A stretch of DNA of 64,000 nucleotides. Origin: Lepidostoma basale. Taxonomy: Eukaryota; Arthropoda; Insecta; Trichoptera; Lepidostomatidae. The notes beneath the pieces are model-generated. The model worked only from the letters and a program-made list of their open reading frames with translations. It was not told the DNA's origin and did no database searches. The position numbers and the translations under genes were made by a program. Positions within the stretch are counted from its first letter, which is position 1. Each line of letters starts with the position of its first letter. Shown here in pieces: positions 10,311 through 19,770 of the stretch. The DNA is taken from assembly GCA_022606425.2 (NCBI GenBank), contig JAHDVF020000016.1, forward strand, positions 6,168,501-6,232,500, in the 5' to 3' direction.

Positions 10311-10356
10311 ACTAACTAACTAACCATCACGCCGTTTCCCTGGAGGCGTAGGCGGA
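10308..10356 (-). mobile_element. Solo TTAG-LINE 3' tail (about 48 bp)
   Basis: Only the tail (AACTAACTAACTAACC) and the last codons (complement of the SAYP-type end) are present. It is an extreme 5' truncation. Confidence 0.6.
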
Positions 10357-10455
10357 GTTTGACGTATTTTGTGATAGTTTGGCTCATCTGAGGGAAGTAC
10401 TATCTTTATTATAATTGTTTGGTATATTTATTTTATTAATTTGTCATGCCTCTTA

Positions 10456-10530
10456 TGTGAAAGTGTGACAGTCCATTCTTTCTGCCTACCCTTTCGGGGA
10501 GACGGCGTGATAGTTAGTTAGTTAGTTCTC
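10456..10530 (+). mobile_element. Solo LINE/retroposon 3' terminus (about 75 bp)
   Basis: AGTGTGACAGTCCATTCTTT to TTCGGGGAGACGGCGTGA, then TAGTTAGTTAGTT. The wording GTGTGACAGTCC matches the retroposon version (27740, 56330) more closely than the LINE version. Confidence 0.65.
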
Positions 10531-10667
10531 TTATGTTTCTCGCTCTTGATATTATTCTATAATGTATTAATTATTATTGTGTATCTCTAACTTGTATCTT
10601 TAGTGTATTGGAAAAAAAATCTGTAATGCTTTAGAAATATTTAAAATAAATAAATAAAATAAAATAA

Positions 10668-10920
10668 AATGAAATAGTATGGATAGCCACATTGCTTTAT
10701 CCTGACATAACTCTCGCGCCTCTTCTACATTTACACATCGTGACATGCACGCTCGTCGATGGTTCCTTCTTCGAACATGGACGCCTTTCAGTAATTGATT
10801 AATTTGGTCATGCCATGTCTTCCATGGCCTTCCTCGACTTCTTTTTCCATTCACACTAGTTGTATTTATCTTTTAAACCATTTTTCCCTCATCCATTCAT
10901 TCCATATGTCAAAACCACCT
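10668..10920 (-). mobile_element. TTAG-LINE fragment, inverted
   Basis: 84 codons are open at 10600-10854 and contain RGRPWKTWHDQINQLL and RRACMSRCVNVEEARE. The 3' tail is missing, replaced by an AAATA-rich stretch at 10640-10675. Related to the copy at 62090. Confidence 0.7.
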
Positions 10921-10995
10921 TATTTGATAATGCCTTAGAAAGGCGAAACATGTCACTCCCATAAACTAATAAAACTTGAAAACAGACATTTGTTG
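10915..10995 (+). repeat. Foldback family C, right half
   Basis: TTTGATAATGCC, helix II GCCTT/AAGGC closing on GAAACATGTC, then CCCATAAACTAATAAAAC. The core is TGATAAT instead of CTGANGA. Confidence 0.6.
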
Positions 10996-11097
10996 TTAAT
11001 TTTATTTATTAATTGTATGATATTTTACAGCATTCTTCAAGAACCAAAAAATACAAAAAAAAAAAAATTATTGTTAATTAATATACATAATAACGCT

Positions 11098-11435
11098 AAA
11101 ATGCCAGTGCACAGTGGTGTTCTCGTATCAATCCTTATGGATGGAAGTGAAGCACTAAACTGGCAAATTAGAACGAAAGTAGAATTAATGCAGTCAAAAT
11201 GAGATCTTTAATACGACTGTTTACAAAATTTATGTAAACCATAAAAGGGTGTCGAATCAAAATATAGGAAGTGAATGCAGTGCGAATAAAAATGTTATGA
11301 ACAAATGAATGGAAGAAAAATTGAGATGGTTTGGACAGATGGAAATAATGAATGAAGAAACAGAGAGCAGGAAATGATATAATAACGAGGAAGACCCAAG
11401 AAAACGTGGCATGATCAGAAAAAAAAAAACCACAT
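11098..11435 (+). mobile_element. TTAG-LINE fragment, degenerate
   Basis: Starts at the MAVHNG-equivalent block (ATGCCAGTGCACAGTGG, 11101) and runs to CGTGGCATGATCAG. Frameshifts near 11165 and later. No tail. Confidence 0.65.
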
Positions 11436-11494
11436 GAAGTCTTACAATATTGTTACCTTTTTAAGGGATCACCAAATGTGATTTTGATATATTA

Positions 11495-11640
11495 TATAAT
11501 ACATTTAATAATGCCTTAGAAAGGCAAAACATGATATTCCCATAAATCATTAGACAACTCCTCGAAAACATATGTTTTCATTCGTATTGTTTTTTTTTTA
11601 AATATGGAGTTTTACATCGTTGTTCAAGAAACAAGTCGCT
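11495..11640 (+). repeat. Foldback family C, right half
   Basis: TTTAATAATGCC, helix II GCCTT/AAGGC, then CAAAACATGATATTCC (cleavage box damaged). Followed by the family outer sequence ATATGGAGTTTTACATCG and TTGTTCAAGAAAC. Confidence 0.6.
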
Positions 11641-11892
11641 AGACGCAAACGGCAGTGGATCGGTCACACTCTTAGACGGAACCCAGCTTGCATCGCTCAG
11701 GGCGCACTAGACTGGTCCCCTATGGGAGGAAAGAGGAAGCGAGGCAGAGAAGAGCCCTGCAGGACGATGTTAAAGCAGCAGCCCTCACTTAGGATGATGT
11801 TAGGCATCAGGCATGCAATACAGTCGGGTGGAGAAGGTTCCTTGAGGCCCTATGCACCACAGAGGTGTTACAGAACAAGAGGAAGAAGTATA
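11632..11892 (+). mobile_element. LINE C-terminal fragment (WIGHTLRR type)
   Basis: Reads RRKRQWIGHTLRRNP, then ALDWSP and a basic KRKRGREEP block, a common C-terminal motif of insect non-LTR elements. The continuation matches 12080-12185 (GCATCCGGCTTGCGATAGTG, GGTGGAGAAGGTTCC), so a second LINE piece is inserted between two similar copies. Confidence 0.65.
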
Positions 11893-12078
11893 CATTATGA
11901 ACCGTATAAAAGCACTTGAAATGTGGTTCCATCGCAGAATGTTGCGAATTTCATGGACTTAATGGTCAACAAAAATTAAGGTGCTGCATAGAGCTAGAAT
12001 AGGAAGAGAATTATTTTCTGATATAAAGACTAGAAATATGGCATATTTGGGACATATTTTCCGCAACAAGAAATACGG
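11893..12078 (+). mobile_element. RTE-like LINE C-terminal fragment
   Basis: Reads ALEMWFHRRMLRISWT in one frame and later AYLGHIFRNKKYG. The same element in opposite orientation lies at 43140-43490 and 46055-46400. Interrupted by stops. Confidence 0.65.
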
Positions 12079-12200
12079 TCTGCCTCACTTGGGATGATTT
12101 TTGGCATCCGGCTTGCGATAGTGTCGGGTGGAGAAGGTTCCTAGAGGCCCTATGCACCACGGAGGTGTGACAGGACAAAAGAAGAAGAAGTTCAAGAAAC
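12079..12200 (+). mobile_element. LINE 3' end with GAAGAAG tail
   Basis: Matches the distal part of the 11632 element: CCTCACTTGGGATGAT, GTGTCGGGTGGAGAAGG, GGTGTGACAGGAC, then AAAAGAAGAAGAAG. Confidence 0.6.
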
Positions 12201-12504
12201 AGTAAATGAGTATTTGAAAATAATATTTTAGATTTACATTTAACGATGCATACTGTACCCTTTTAGATGTCAACCGGTTATCTTCTGAGGCCACGAGCTG
12301 AGTCAACAAATTCTCTCAGTGTAATAGAGAAGAGCGCCACACAGATGTCAAATTCATTGCTTTTGCGCCCGGGGGCTTTGAGATGGACTACTCAGAAGGC
12401 TTATAACTCAAGCGTGATGTTAATTTCAACAGTTTAGCCCTAACAAACTGAACGTAGAATATAATGAAAAAATAACAAATAAATAAAGTTCATTTTAAAT
12501 AATA

Positions 12505-12770
12505 ATTAAATAAAACGACGTTTTATAACTACTTCCATTTTTGTCTTTATTTAGACAGCGACCGGTTTCGCCAGGCTCACTGGCATCGACAGACTGGTGA
12601 TCATGGTGAGACCCAGTCTGTCGATGCCAGCGAGCCTGGTGAAACCGGTTGCTGTCTAAATAAAGACAAAAATGGAAGTAGTTAAAAAACATCGTTTTAT
12701 TTAATTATTATTTAAAATGAGCTTCCATCAAGAGATTTCAGTAAAATCATTTGATTATCATAAAGTTCAT
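12505..12770. repeat. Foldback family B, full inverted pair
   Basis: Near-perfect inverted repeat. Left: AATAAAACGACGTTTTATAA, TTTTGTCTTTATTTAGACAG, CGACCGGTTTCGCCAGGC. Right is its complement, ending AAACATCGTTTTATTT. Each half has helix II GCCAG/CTGGY and GAAACCGGTC or GAAACCGGTT. The core box reads CTGTCGA, with A6 changed to U. The right flank continues with CCATCAAGAGATTTCAGTAA, also seen near 17890, 45790 and 51060. Confidence 0.75.
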
Positions 12771-12859
12771 TGTTTTAGCCGAAACACTATGATACTTCAA
12801 CATTATTAAATGTTTAATTTACATCACTGATATAATATCACAATTTTTAGTTTTACACG

Positions 12860-12985
12860 TTTTGAGAATGTCGCGACAACTGTTTCGCTAACCGATGTTG
12901 GCATCATCATCAGTTTTTTGTAACCCTGATGATGCCAAAATCAATTGGCGATACAGCTGTGGCGACATTATTAAATAGTGAAATA
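12860..12985. repeat. Foldback family A, inverted pair
   Basis: Minus half: complement reads GCCAAC/GTTAGC helix II and GAAACAGTTGTC, with three extra bases in the CTGATGA box. Plus half (12926-12970): CCTGATGATGCC, helix II GCCAA/TTGGC, then GATACAGCTGTGG, with GAAA and the cleavage C altered. Both degenerate. Confidence 0.6.
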
Positions 12986-12989
12986 AAAA

Positions 12990-13160
12990 TGTGATGCGAA
13001 TGATGGTGTTATGAACAAAATACTGAAAGGATCATTAAGATGATTTGGACATATGGAGAGAATGAATGAAGAAAGAATGGTAAAAAAAAATATATGGTAA
13101 CGATGTAAATAAAACCAGAAATAGAGGAAGACCGAGGAAACGTGACACGATCAAATATTA
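12990..13160 (+). mobile_element. TTAG-LINE internal fragment
   Basis: From GTGATGCGAATGATGG to GACACGATCAAATAT. The same LINE stretch resumes at 13736 after an insertion of about 580 bp. Confidence 0.65.
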
Positions 13161-13191
13161 TATAAAAATATAATACATATATTATATTTTT

Positions 13192-13235
13192 ACACCTGAA
13201 GATGGAGAGGAGGTATCCTCTGAAACATGTCGTGT
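13192..13235 (+). ncRNA. Hammerhead ribozyme-like motif, family D
   Basis: Helix I ACAC (13192-13195) with GTGT (13232-13235). Core CTGAAGA at 13196-13202, an extra T, helix II GGAG with CTCT (one G-U pair; an alternative is AGAGGA/TCCTCT), then GAAACATGTC ending at 13231, the predicted cleavage position. Helix III is the self-complementary ACATGT. TATGGAATTTTACAG follows at 13289. Related but damaged copies lie at 19360-19450 and 21847-21880. Type I minimal hammerheads are known from Penelope-like elements; activity here is inferred only. Confidence 0.6.
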
Positions 13236-13369
13236 TTTTTTAATGTTTTTTTTTAAAATATTTTGAGGATTAAACAATATTACATTACTATGGAATTTTA
13301 CAGTGTTATGGTTTAGCGTTCAAACGGTGTATTAATTTTACTATTATTAAACGGACATAGAAAAAGAGG

Positions 13370-13735
13370 AATACCTAGAAAATCGTAAATTTCTTCTTCC
13401 TCTTATATTGGCGAAAGGATGCATGAACTTGTTTGTGTAGAGTTTACCGACTCTTGCGATGTGGACCCCAATTATTTTTTCCATCTTTTGGGGATTTTCC
13501 AGGAATCCTTCCCACTTCTGGTTTTCCATGAAGAACAAGGTGTAATAGTTTTGGGACGTCCATTCTTTCCATATGGTCTGCACAATATCTTCGGCTTTGT
13601 CTCTCCCATCTGACAACGTCCTGGATATCACACACTTCTCTGGTGGTGGTGTTTCTTATTTTGTCACGTATAAGAGTACTGTCCGTAATTTTTCTGATGG
13701 CCTTCATCTCTGAGAAGAAAACCGTCATAGGAAAA
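13370..13735 (-). mobile_element. LINE C-terminal fragment, another family
   Basis: Minus frame 13444-13735 reads AIRKITDSTLIRDKIRNTTT, then RWERQSRRYCADHMERMD and a GRIPGKSPKDGK proline/basic block, a standard non-LTR C-terminus. No matching copy elsewhere in the window. Confidence 0.6.
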
Positions 13736-13912
13736 CATGTCACGATCAAATATGTAATGTCGGCCTTGTGGGAAGTCGGGGTAAAACGTACTATGACACG
13801 ATGAATCTTGAGCAAGCGATAGAAGTATGTATGTCAGGAAAAACAATTGGGGTGGTCCATTTTTTCTACGCACAACTTCGAAGAGACGCCATGATGGTTA
13901 ATTATTTAGTTA
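13736..13912 (+). mobile_element. TTAG-LINE 3' fragment
   Basis: Resumes with CACGATCAAATATG and ends GAAGAGACGCCATGATGG plus TTAATTATTTAG. With 12990-13160 it probably was one copy. Confidence 0.65.
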
Positions 13913-13959
13913 ATTTAAAATACGTTTGCTGGTATGTTTTATAATTCATTAATTTATAT

Positions 13960-14060
13960 CTATGAAATTGTAACGACAGCTGTTTCGCTATTCTATGTTT
14001 TGAAACCGTTTATATATAGCAATACCAACCTTTGTAGGTGATAAAAGTGTTGCGACAATT
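13960..14060 (-). repeat. Foldback family A, single half
   Basis: ACGACAGCTGTTTCGC followed by TATGTTTTGAAACC. Helix II and the core box are largely lost. Confidence 0.45.
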
Positions 14061-14127
14061 TTTTAGAAATTAATTATAAAACTGTTATTAATTTTAAATG
14101 ATTAACTCTTTCAAAAACAACAATAAC

Positions 14128-14205
14128 AGCAAACCATCACGCCATTTCCCCGCAGGGGTAAGCAGAGAGTAGACGAAAGGGTCCCGCTATGCCCTATATT
14201 TGGTA
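14128..14205 (-). mobile_element. Solo TTAG-LINE 3' end
   Basis: AACCATCACGCCATTTCCCC and GCAGGGGTAAGCAGAG without a clear TTAG tail; the flank is AACAACAATAACAGCA, resembling the TTG-tail subclass. Confidence 0.5.
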
Positions 14206-14790
14206 TGTGGTTCATTTCATTCAATTTTGAAGTCCAAGTTCACAGCTGTCAGGTAGTAATTGCAAGTATGCAAGCGCTAAAAAAGGGTAATCTCGTATGT
14301 GTATAACTTCTTAAACGATATTTTATCAATAAATCCTTAAAGCCGAATACGAATGCTGAAGTTATTTTGATTTTACAAAAATACGCACGCATCTTAACGT
14401 TTTGAAAGTTGTGGAATATTAAATTGACTTTCAAAGGTTTGCGAAACAAACTTTACCAAGAACATCGAAAATTCGTGACAACTTCTTGTTGGGAAGAAAA
14501 ATCAATTTTCGTTTCTTGATATACTTAAAGATTTCAGATGGAGAGATGTTGTATTCCTTGTTAATATGTTTGTATATTTGAGTTACTCGGAGTGCAATTT
14601 TACAAATAGAATTAAAAATCACTCAAGAATATTCAGTTTGTTTGAGCAATAGATATTTATTAAATGACCTGAAACAGTTTAATCATACAAAATATTATTA
14701 GATAATTCGTTGTTTTGGCGGAAACACTTTGATATTTTAATATTATTCACTGTTAAATTAAAAACACTGTTTTAATATAAAAAATTGAGT
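14206..14790. other. AT-rich stretch, no gene
   Basis: Two short minus-strand frames around 14249-14622 show no recognisable motif or repeat match. I do not call a gene. Confidence 0.5.
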
Positions 14791-14794
14791 TTAT

Positions 14795-14960
14795 TTTAAA
14801 TAAAATCGACGTGACAGCTGTTTCGGTAACAGATATCAGGTGGTAACACCTGACGATGTGTTGACAACAATGACGACCTCAATTTATTGTAACACCTGAC
14901 GAATGTAACATCGGTTACCGAATCAGCTGTCGCGACTATTTTATAAATAATAAACTCAAT
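14795..14960. repeat. Foldback family A, inverted pair
   Basis: Left GTGACAGCTGTTTCGGTAAC, right TCGGTTACCGAATCAGCTG. The right half has CCTGACGAAT, helix II GTAAC/GTTAC, and GAATCAGCTGTC (GAAA altered to GAAT). Flanked on both sides by AACTCAATTTT-like inverted sequence. Confidence 0.6.
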
Positions 14961-15019
14961 TTTGATAATAAAACTGTGTTTAATTTAACAGTGAAAAATA
15001 TAATTAAACTTCTAAAAGC

Positions 15020-15155
15020 GTTTTACACGATTTCCTTGGTCTTCTCAAGTTATCTTGCCATTCACACTTTTTGTACACAAAATTTTAACCATTCTTCTGA
15101 AGTCCATTCGTTCTTAATTTCAGAACCATTTCAGAGATCCTTTTTAAATTTACTT
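15020..15155 (-). mobile_element. TTAG-LINE internal fragment, inverted
   Basis: CGATTTCCTTGGTCTTCTC to TTTCAGAGATCCTTTTTAAA is the minus strand of the region before RGRPRKTWHDQ. It abuts a plus-strand piece at 15160. Confidence 0.6.
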
Positions 15156-15159
15156 ACTT

Positions 15160-15385
15160 TAGAACGAGGAAAACGTGGCACGATCAAATAAATCAAATAT
15201 TAAAATGTCGGCCACGTGAGAAGTCAGAGAAATCGACGCGCGTGCATAACACAATGTATGAATGTTGAGGAAGCGAGAGAAATATGTCAGGAAAGAAAAG
15301 TGTGGCAGTCCATTATTTCTGCCTACCCCTTTGGGGAGACGGCGTGATGGTTAGTTAGTTAGTTAGTTAGTTAAATTAATATAAC
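15160..15385 (+). mobile_element. TTAG-LINE 3' fragment (F-subfamily)
   Basis: From GAACGAGGAAAACGTGGC to TTTGGGGAGACGGCGTGATG and a tail with five TTAG units. The ending matches the SAYPFGETA subfamily. Confidence 0.75.
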
Positions 15386-15394
15386 TTGGTTTTT

Positions 15395-15610
15395 TGTATC
15401 ACAATTGCATTTTATTTTACGCGACAGCTGTTTCATTAACCTATGTTGATATCATCAGGTATAATATACAATAATATATAAATGTCAAATTTTCGTGAAT
15501 TTTCGAATCTTTATATGTATTTGTTCCAATGTCAATTTGAAGTTCTTGCTGAAATTGAATAAGGTACCTAAATATTTTAATTTAAAGAACGGTTACTTAC
15601 TATTGATAGG
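15395..15610 (-). repeat. Foldback family A, left half with spacer
   Basis: TTTACGCGACAGCTGTTTC, ACCTATGTTGATATCATCAG, then the spacer TGTCAAATTTTCGTGA also seen inside the pair at 25850-26065. Confidence 0.6.
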
Positions 15611-15960
15611 AGCAAATATTTAAGGTAGAAAATATAATAATAAAATAATAATAATAATAATAAAAGAGTAATTAGAAGGAACAATTATTCATAGTATAGA
15701 GTCAAAAATGAAACCTAATAAATTAAGAACGATAAACAATAAGAGGAAGTAGATTACATTAATAGGAAAGATGACAGAAGTTGAAGGTAGTATTATTATT
15801 TTTTAGTATTATCATTTGGCTAGATTGTACAGGGGAAAAGTTTTTAATGTATTATATACTTATAGGGAATAAGAAGGAATTTGGTGATGTATAACATTTA
15901 GATTACATTTTTTGGACATTAAATATATTATTTGCATTGGGAGAACTCTTTTTGCGTTGG
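15611..15960. other. AT-rich stretch with (AAT)n run, no gene
   Basis: A short AATAATAAT microsatellite at 15637-15663. No open frame of interest. Confidence 0.6.
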
Positions 15961-15974
15961 GAGAATTTATCAAT

Positions 15975-17150
15975 GAAAGCGAAAATGGCCGTTCACAATG
16001 GAGTTCTGGTCCCAACCCTTATGTATGGAAGCGAAGCATGAAACTGGCAGAAGAAAGATGAGAGCAGAATAAATGCGGTAGAGATGAGGTCTCTAAGACG
16101 TATGTGTGGTAGAACGATGTACGACAGAATCTCAAATGCTCATATTAGGAAGGAATGTATTAACCGTTAGAGTGCTAAGCAGCGATTTTGCGCTGCGGCG
16201 ATTTGTGTCGAAAAGTGCGACGCAGCGCAAAACTGACGCGAGTTTCAGTGCGTTTTTGGCGTTCCGCGGGAGTGGACGTACGCTGATCTCACACATAATT
16301 TATAACGACGGTGCATTTTTATGCTTTTAAAAATAACTTTTTTGCGTTTTACAATTATTGACAAAAAAATAACCATGTCACGTGATAATATTTCAGACGT
16401 AAATTCGATGTGTAGTGATTTTGCGGATAGTGAAACAGAAATTAGTAGTGATGACAGCAGTGTCATATTACATCGAAGAAAAATATTGAGAATTGAAAGT
16501 GAGTCTTCTTCTTCATCACCATCTTCAGAAACGGAAGAAACACAATCTTTTGACAAATTTTGGTTTTTTTATAATTTTTATTTTCAAAACCAAAAAAAAA
16601 TATAATAGTAATGATATTTTTTGTTTATTTCTTCATATTCATATTAATTAACCTTTTTTCTGTATAACCCAAAAAGATTTATTAAAATTGATTAATATTT
16701 GTCTAAATGAGAGTGTTTTATTTGACACCATAATTTTTTCCTTTAGAGTAATCAAAATATGCATAGCATTTTCCAATAGATTTTTACAAAAATTGCTTAG
16801 CACTCAAACGGTTAAGAAAGTATTATGAACTAAATTATGAAAGGTTCGCTGCGTTGGTTCGGACATATGAAGCGCATGGGTGAAGAAAAAATGGTTAAAA
16901 AAGTATACGTTAACAATTTAAATGGAGTAAGGAGTCGAGGTAGACCGAGGAAAACATGGCATAACCAGATTAATCAAATATTAAAAGTTGGTCATGTCAG
17001 AAGCCGGAAGAATCGACGTGCGTGTATGACTCTATGTATAAATGTGGAGGAAGCTAGAGAGGTGTGCCAGGATAGAGTAGTGTGGCGGTCCATTCTCTCT
17101 GCCTACCCCTGCGGGGAAACGGCGTGATGGTTTGTTGTTGATGTTGTTGG
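15975..17150 (+). mobile_element. TTAG-LINE copy (C-subfamily) split by a piggyBac-like element
   Basis: The first part (15982-16160) has the MAVHNGVLVPTLMYGSEA block and ends at RKECI. The rest (16816-17127) has RWFGHMKRMGEEKM, RGRPRKTWHNQINQILK, RRACMTLCINVEEAREVC and the end SAYPCGETA, 96 codons open. The tail is TTTGTTGTTGATGTTGTT rather than TTAG. The two parts join in order across the insertion at its TTAA target. Confidence 0.8.
16160..16815 (+). mobile_element. piggyBac-like non-autonomous element
   Basis: Bounded by TTAA at 16160-16163 and 16812-16815. Termini are inverted: CCGTTAGAGTGCTAAGCAG on the left, and TTGCTTAGCACTCAAACGG on the right, 17 of 19 complementary. TTAA target duplication with such termini is diagnostic of piggyBac-type elements. 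Inside, ATG at 16375 starts a frame to 16605 rich in Asp, Glu and Ser (SETEISSDDSS, ESESSSSSPSSETEET), like the acidic N-terminus of piggyBac transposases. No catalytic domain is present, so it is an internal deletion product. Confidence 0.8.
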
Positions 17151-17510
17151 GAGAACTCTTAGTATGCAGAAAGCAAACAAATCTAATCTTGTAACATATG
17201 TACAGTTGTGAAATATATCCTTAGTTATTAACTATTCGTAGACAATTTTCATGTAACGTAAATGTAGGTAGCGAATTAAACGGCCCATACAAACATACAC
17301 AATACGAGCTGTCCCCAGTAATGGGTACTATTTGTTATTCCCACGTAGAAAATATTACTAAGCATAAGCATTGTGTATGGAATTAGTTCATTTGTATGGA
17401 AAATTACATGGAATACTTCGTGTCACGGTTATCAATTGTGTAGTTTCAATTTAGGAAGATCCCTTTTTCCGATTAAATTTTTCGTTTTAGTAACTTATTA
17501 ATAGAAGGAA
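17151..17510. other. No gene seen
   Basis: Unmatched AT-rich sequence between LINE copies. Confidence 0.5.
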
Positions 17511-17514
17511 TAAT

Positions 17515-17605
17515 GTATGACGGTTTGTGACATAAGTGCGAATGGCGAGAAATTAGAACATGTAAAAGAATTTGTTTATCTGTGAAGCATGTTTACAAGA
17601 GATTA
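17515..17605 (+). mobile_element. TTAG-LINE RT-region scrap
   Basis: Reads VCDISANGEKLEHVKEFVYL then a stop, matching the region after the YADD box in copies at 2476 and 62566. Confidence 0.55.
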
Positions 17606-17684
17606 AACAATGTAGAATCTTACTTTACTTACTAAATACGTCATTACATGTTTTCTAAATTGAACAAAATTTGTTATAATAATT

Positions 17685-17945
17685 AAATTAAACGATGTTT
17701 TTTAACTACTACCACTTTTGTCTTTATTTCGACAGCGACCGGTTTCGCCAAGCTCGCTGGCATCGACAGACTGGGATAGACTAGACTAGACCAGTCTGAT
17801 AATGCCAGTGATCCTGGCCAAACCGGTCGCTGTGAAATAAAGCCAAAAGTGGAAGTAGTTAAAAAACATCGTTTTATTTAATTATTATTTAATATGAACA
17901 TCTATCAAGAATTTCAGTAAAATCATTTGATTTTCTCAAAATTTG
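17685..17945. repeat. Foldback family B, inverted pair
   Basis: Left half on minus: CGACAGCGACCGGTTTCGCC. Right half on plus: CTGATAATGCCAG, helix II GCCAG/CTGGC, CAAACCGGTCGCTGTG, with GAAAC changed to CAAAC. Helix I CAGT/GCTG with one G-U. Outer arms AAACGATGTTTTTTAACT and AAAAAACATCGTTTTATTT. Confidence 0.7.
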
Positions 17946-18112
17946 TTATTTGTTTATTGAAAGATAATGCAATAACACTGGAATAATATTGTAATACACT
18001 TTGAAATTGAAAAACATAACGCTGTGTAAGATATAAAATAACACTTCAGATAGACAAAACATATCCTACTCAAAAATATAATAAACATTTTGTTTATTTA
18101 CATACTTACAAG

Positions 18113-18420
18113 TAACTAACTAACTAACTAACTAACCATCACGCCGTCTCCCCGAAAGGGTAGGCAAAGAGAATGGACTGCCACACTTTTCTTTCCTGAC
18201 ATATTTCTCTCGCTTCCTCAACATTCGTACATCGTGTCATGCACGCGCGTCGATTTCTCTGACTCCTCACATGGCCGACATTCAATATTTGATTTATTTG
18301 ATCTGCCACGTTTTCCTCGGTCTTCCTCTATTTCTGGTTCCATTTACATCATTAACATATAATTTTTTTTACCATTCTTTCTTCATTCATTCCTTTAATA
18401 TGTCCAAACTATCTTAATGT
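18113..18420 (-). mobile_element. TTAG-LINE 3' fragment, inverted (F-subfamily)
   Basis: Tail AACTAACTAACTAACTAACC, then the complement of the SAYPFGETA end, the RACMTRC block and the RGRPRK segment. One base lost in CACGATC (ATCTGCCACG) breaks the frame. Confidence 0.75.
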
Positions 18421-18479
18421 ATACTTATAAGTATAAAGGTAATAATGAGTTTCTAGCAAATTTACTAGAAAGCTAAATT

Positions 18480-19216
18480 TCTTAATATCTCTAAATGCGT
18501 AATTTTATCTTTTACGAGAGCATTGCGTACTGTTTATTACAGATACACAATGGATAACCAGCAACTTAAGCGTGTTTCAACGATAAGGGATCTTGGTATT
18601 GTTTATGAAAGTAGGCTGACTTTCCATACTCACATTGAGAGAATATGTGGAGTTGCACTGAAAATGTTGGGATTTATTCTCCGAACTGGTAGAGATTTCA
18701 AGAATCCCTATGTTTTGCGATTTTTGTACAACTCATTGGTCCGGAGCCGGCTCGAGTGTGGCTTGGTGATATGGAGTCCCCACGAGGCGAGATACTCGCT
18801 AATGTTGGAGAGGGTTCAGAAAAGATTTCTGAGATATCTCTACATGAGAGAGTTTGGTAGCTATCCGTGGCTTTATCCCACTGCATTCCTCTTGGGCATG
18901 CTGGGGACCAATAGTTTACAAATAAGAAGGGACGGGTGTACGCTTACCCATTTCTTCAGACTTATCAGGGGATTCTTTGAGAATTCCGTCATCTTGGACG
19001 CTATCTATCTTTATATTGCGGATGGTTATCTTCGACAGCGACAAATAATCTTGACTTTGGAGAGTATCTTGTATTCCTAATGTCGAACCATCTCTCATGC
19101 GTTCCTGGTATTATATATTTATAATATTTTACCTGTTCTCAATAGATGCCTTAAACTATAAAAATCTTTGTAATATCTTATAAGAAAATAAACTTATTTG
19201 ATTTGATTTGATTTGA
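18480..19216 (+). mobile_element. Jockey/CR1-like LINE, best copy, (GATTT)n tail
   Basis: 18523-19080 is open for 185 codons. The order is typical of the C-terminal region after RT in Jockey/CR1-like LINEs: IRDLGIVYESRLTFHTHIE, KMLGFILRTGRDF, NSLVRSRLECGLVIWSPHE, then RVQKRFLRYLY. The rest is Leu-rich and ends ILTLESILYS. A 3' UTR of about 110 bp ends in (GATTT)n at 19198-19216. The first ATG here is at codon 10 of the open stretch (18550) and is not a true start, since the RT domain is missing upstream. Related ends occur at 5225, 8545, 30426, 31190, 57186, 57590 and 60840. Confidence 0.8.
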
Positions 19217-19284
19217 TCATTCTCATAAAATATAATAATTGTTTAAAAATAAAAAAAACTTGTTATAAATAGCAAAATTGATTT

Positions 19285-19350
19285 AATTTTCTCGCGACAG
19301 CTGTTTTAACTTACCGATGTTCGCATCGTCAGGTTTTAAATAATATTAAT
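19285..19350 (-). repeat. Foldback family A, half
   Basis: TCGCGACAGCTGTTTTAACT, then CCGATGTTCGCATCGTCAGG. Helix III ACAGCTGT kept; GAAAC lost one base context. Confidence 0.5.
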
Positions 19351-19359
19351 AAAATATTA

Positions 19360-19470
19360 AAAAACACTACTTGTTTCGGAGGATACCTCCATGTGTGGTC
19401 ATGTGTGGCCTTTCGGAGGATACCTCCGAACATGTCGTGTTTTTTTAATTTTAAAAAAATATTTCGTGGA
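19360..19470. repeat. Foldback family D, inverted pair, core deleted
   Basis: Both halves show GGAGG/CCTCC helix II: left TTTCGGAGGATACCTCCATG, right CGGAGGATACCTCCGAACAT then GTCGTG. The CTGAAGA box is missing on the left and GAAAC is shortened to GAAC on the right. Confidence 0.55.
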
Positions 19471-19579
19471 TTAAAAAAATAGAAAGACGCATTTTTTTAA
19501 ATATGAACAAGAATAAAAATATTAAATGCAAAATATCATGTTTTATGAACTGAAACACTATTTGTTCAAATTATGAGTA

Positions 19580-19770
19580 GATTTTTCTCGTCATGTATCA
19601 AGGGTTTTACACCTTTATCATCGGTAGAACGATATAAATTCAGTTTATATCGTTCTTCCAATGATGAATGTGCAAAGCATTCGAAACATGCCGAGAAAAT
19701 AACTCAAAAGTGGAAAAACGGCGTTTTAATTCATAAAACATCGTCACTATTAAATTATACGGTATAAACG
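19580..19770. repeat. Foldback family G, inverted pair
   Basis: Left half (minus, about 19588-19640): complement has TTCTACCGATGAT, AAGG/CCTT helix II, GATACATGACGAGAA. Right half (plus, 19650-19700): CCAATGAT, helix II GAATG/CATTC, GAAACATGCC, GAGAA. The core is CCNATGA, with U4 changed to C. Outer sequence AACTCAAAAGTGGAAAAACG is shared with 25760. Confidence 0.6.

Noticed and set aside
13347..13631. Host gene on the minus strand near 13400
   Set aside because: The frame has non-LTR C-terminal motifs (RRYCADHMERMD and a basic/proline block), so it is LINE-derived.
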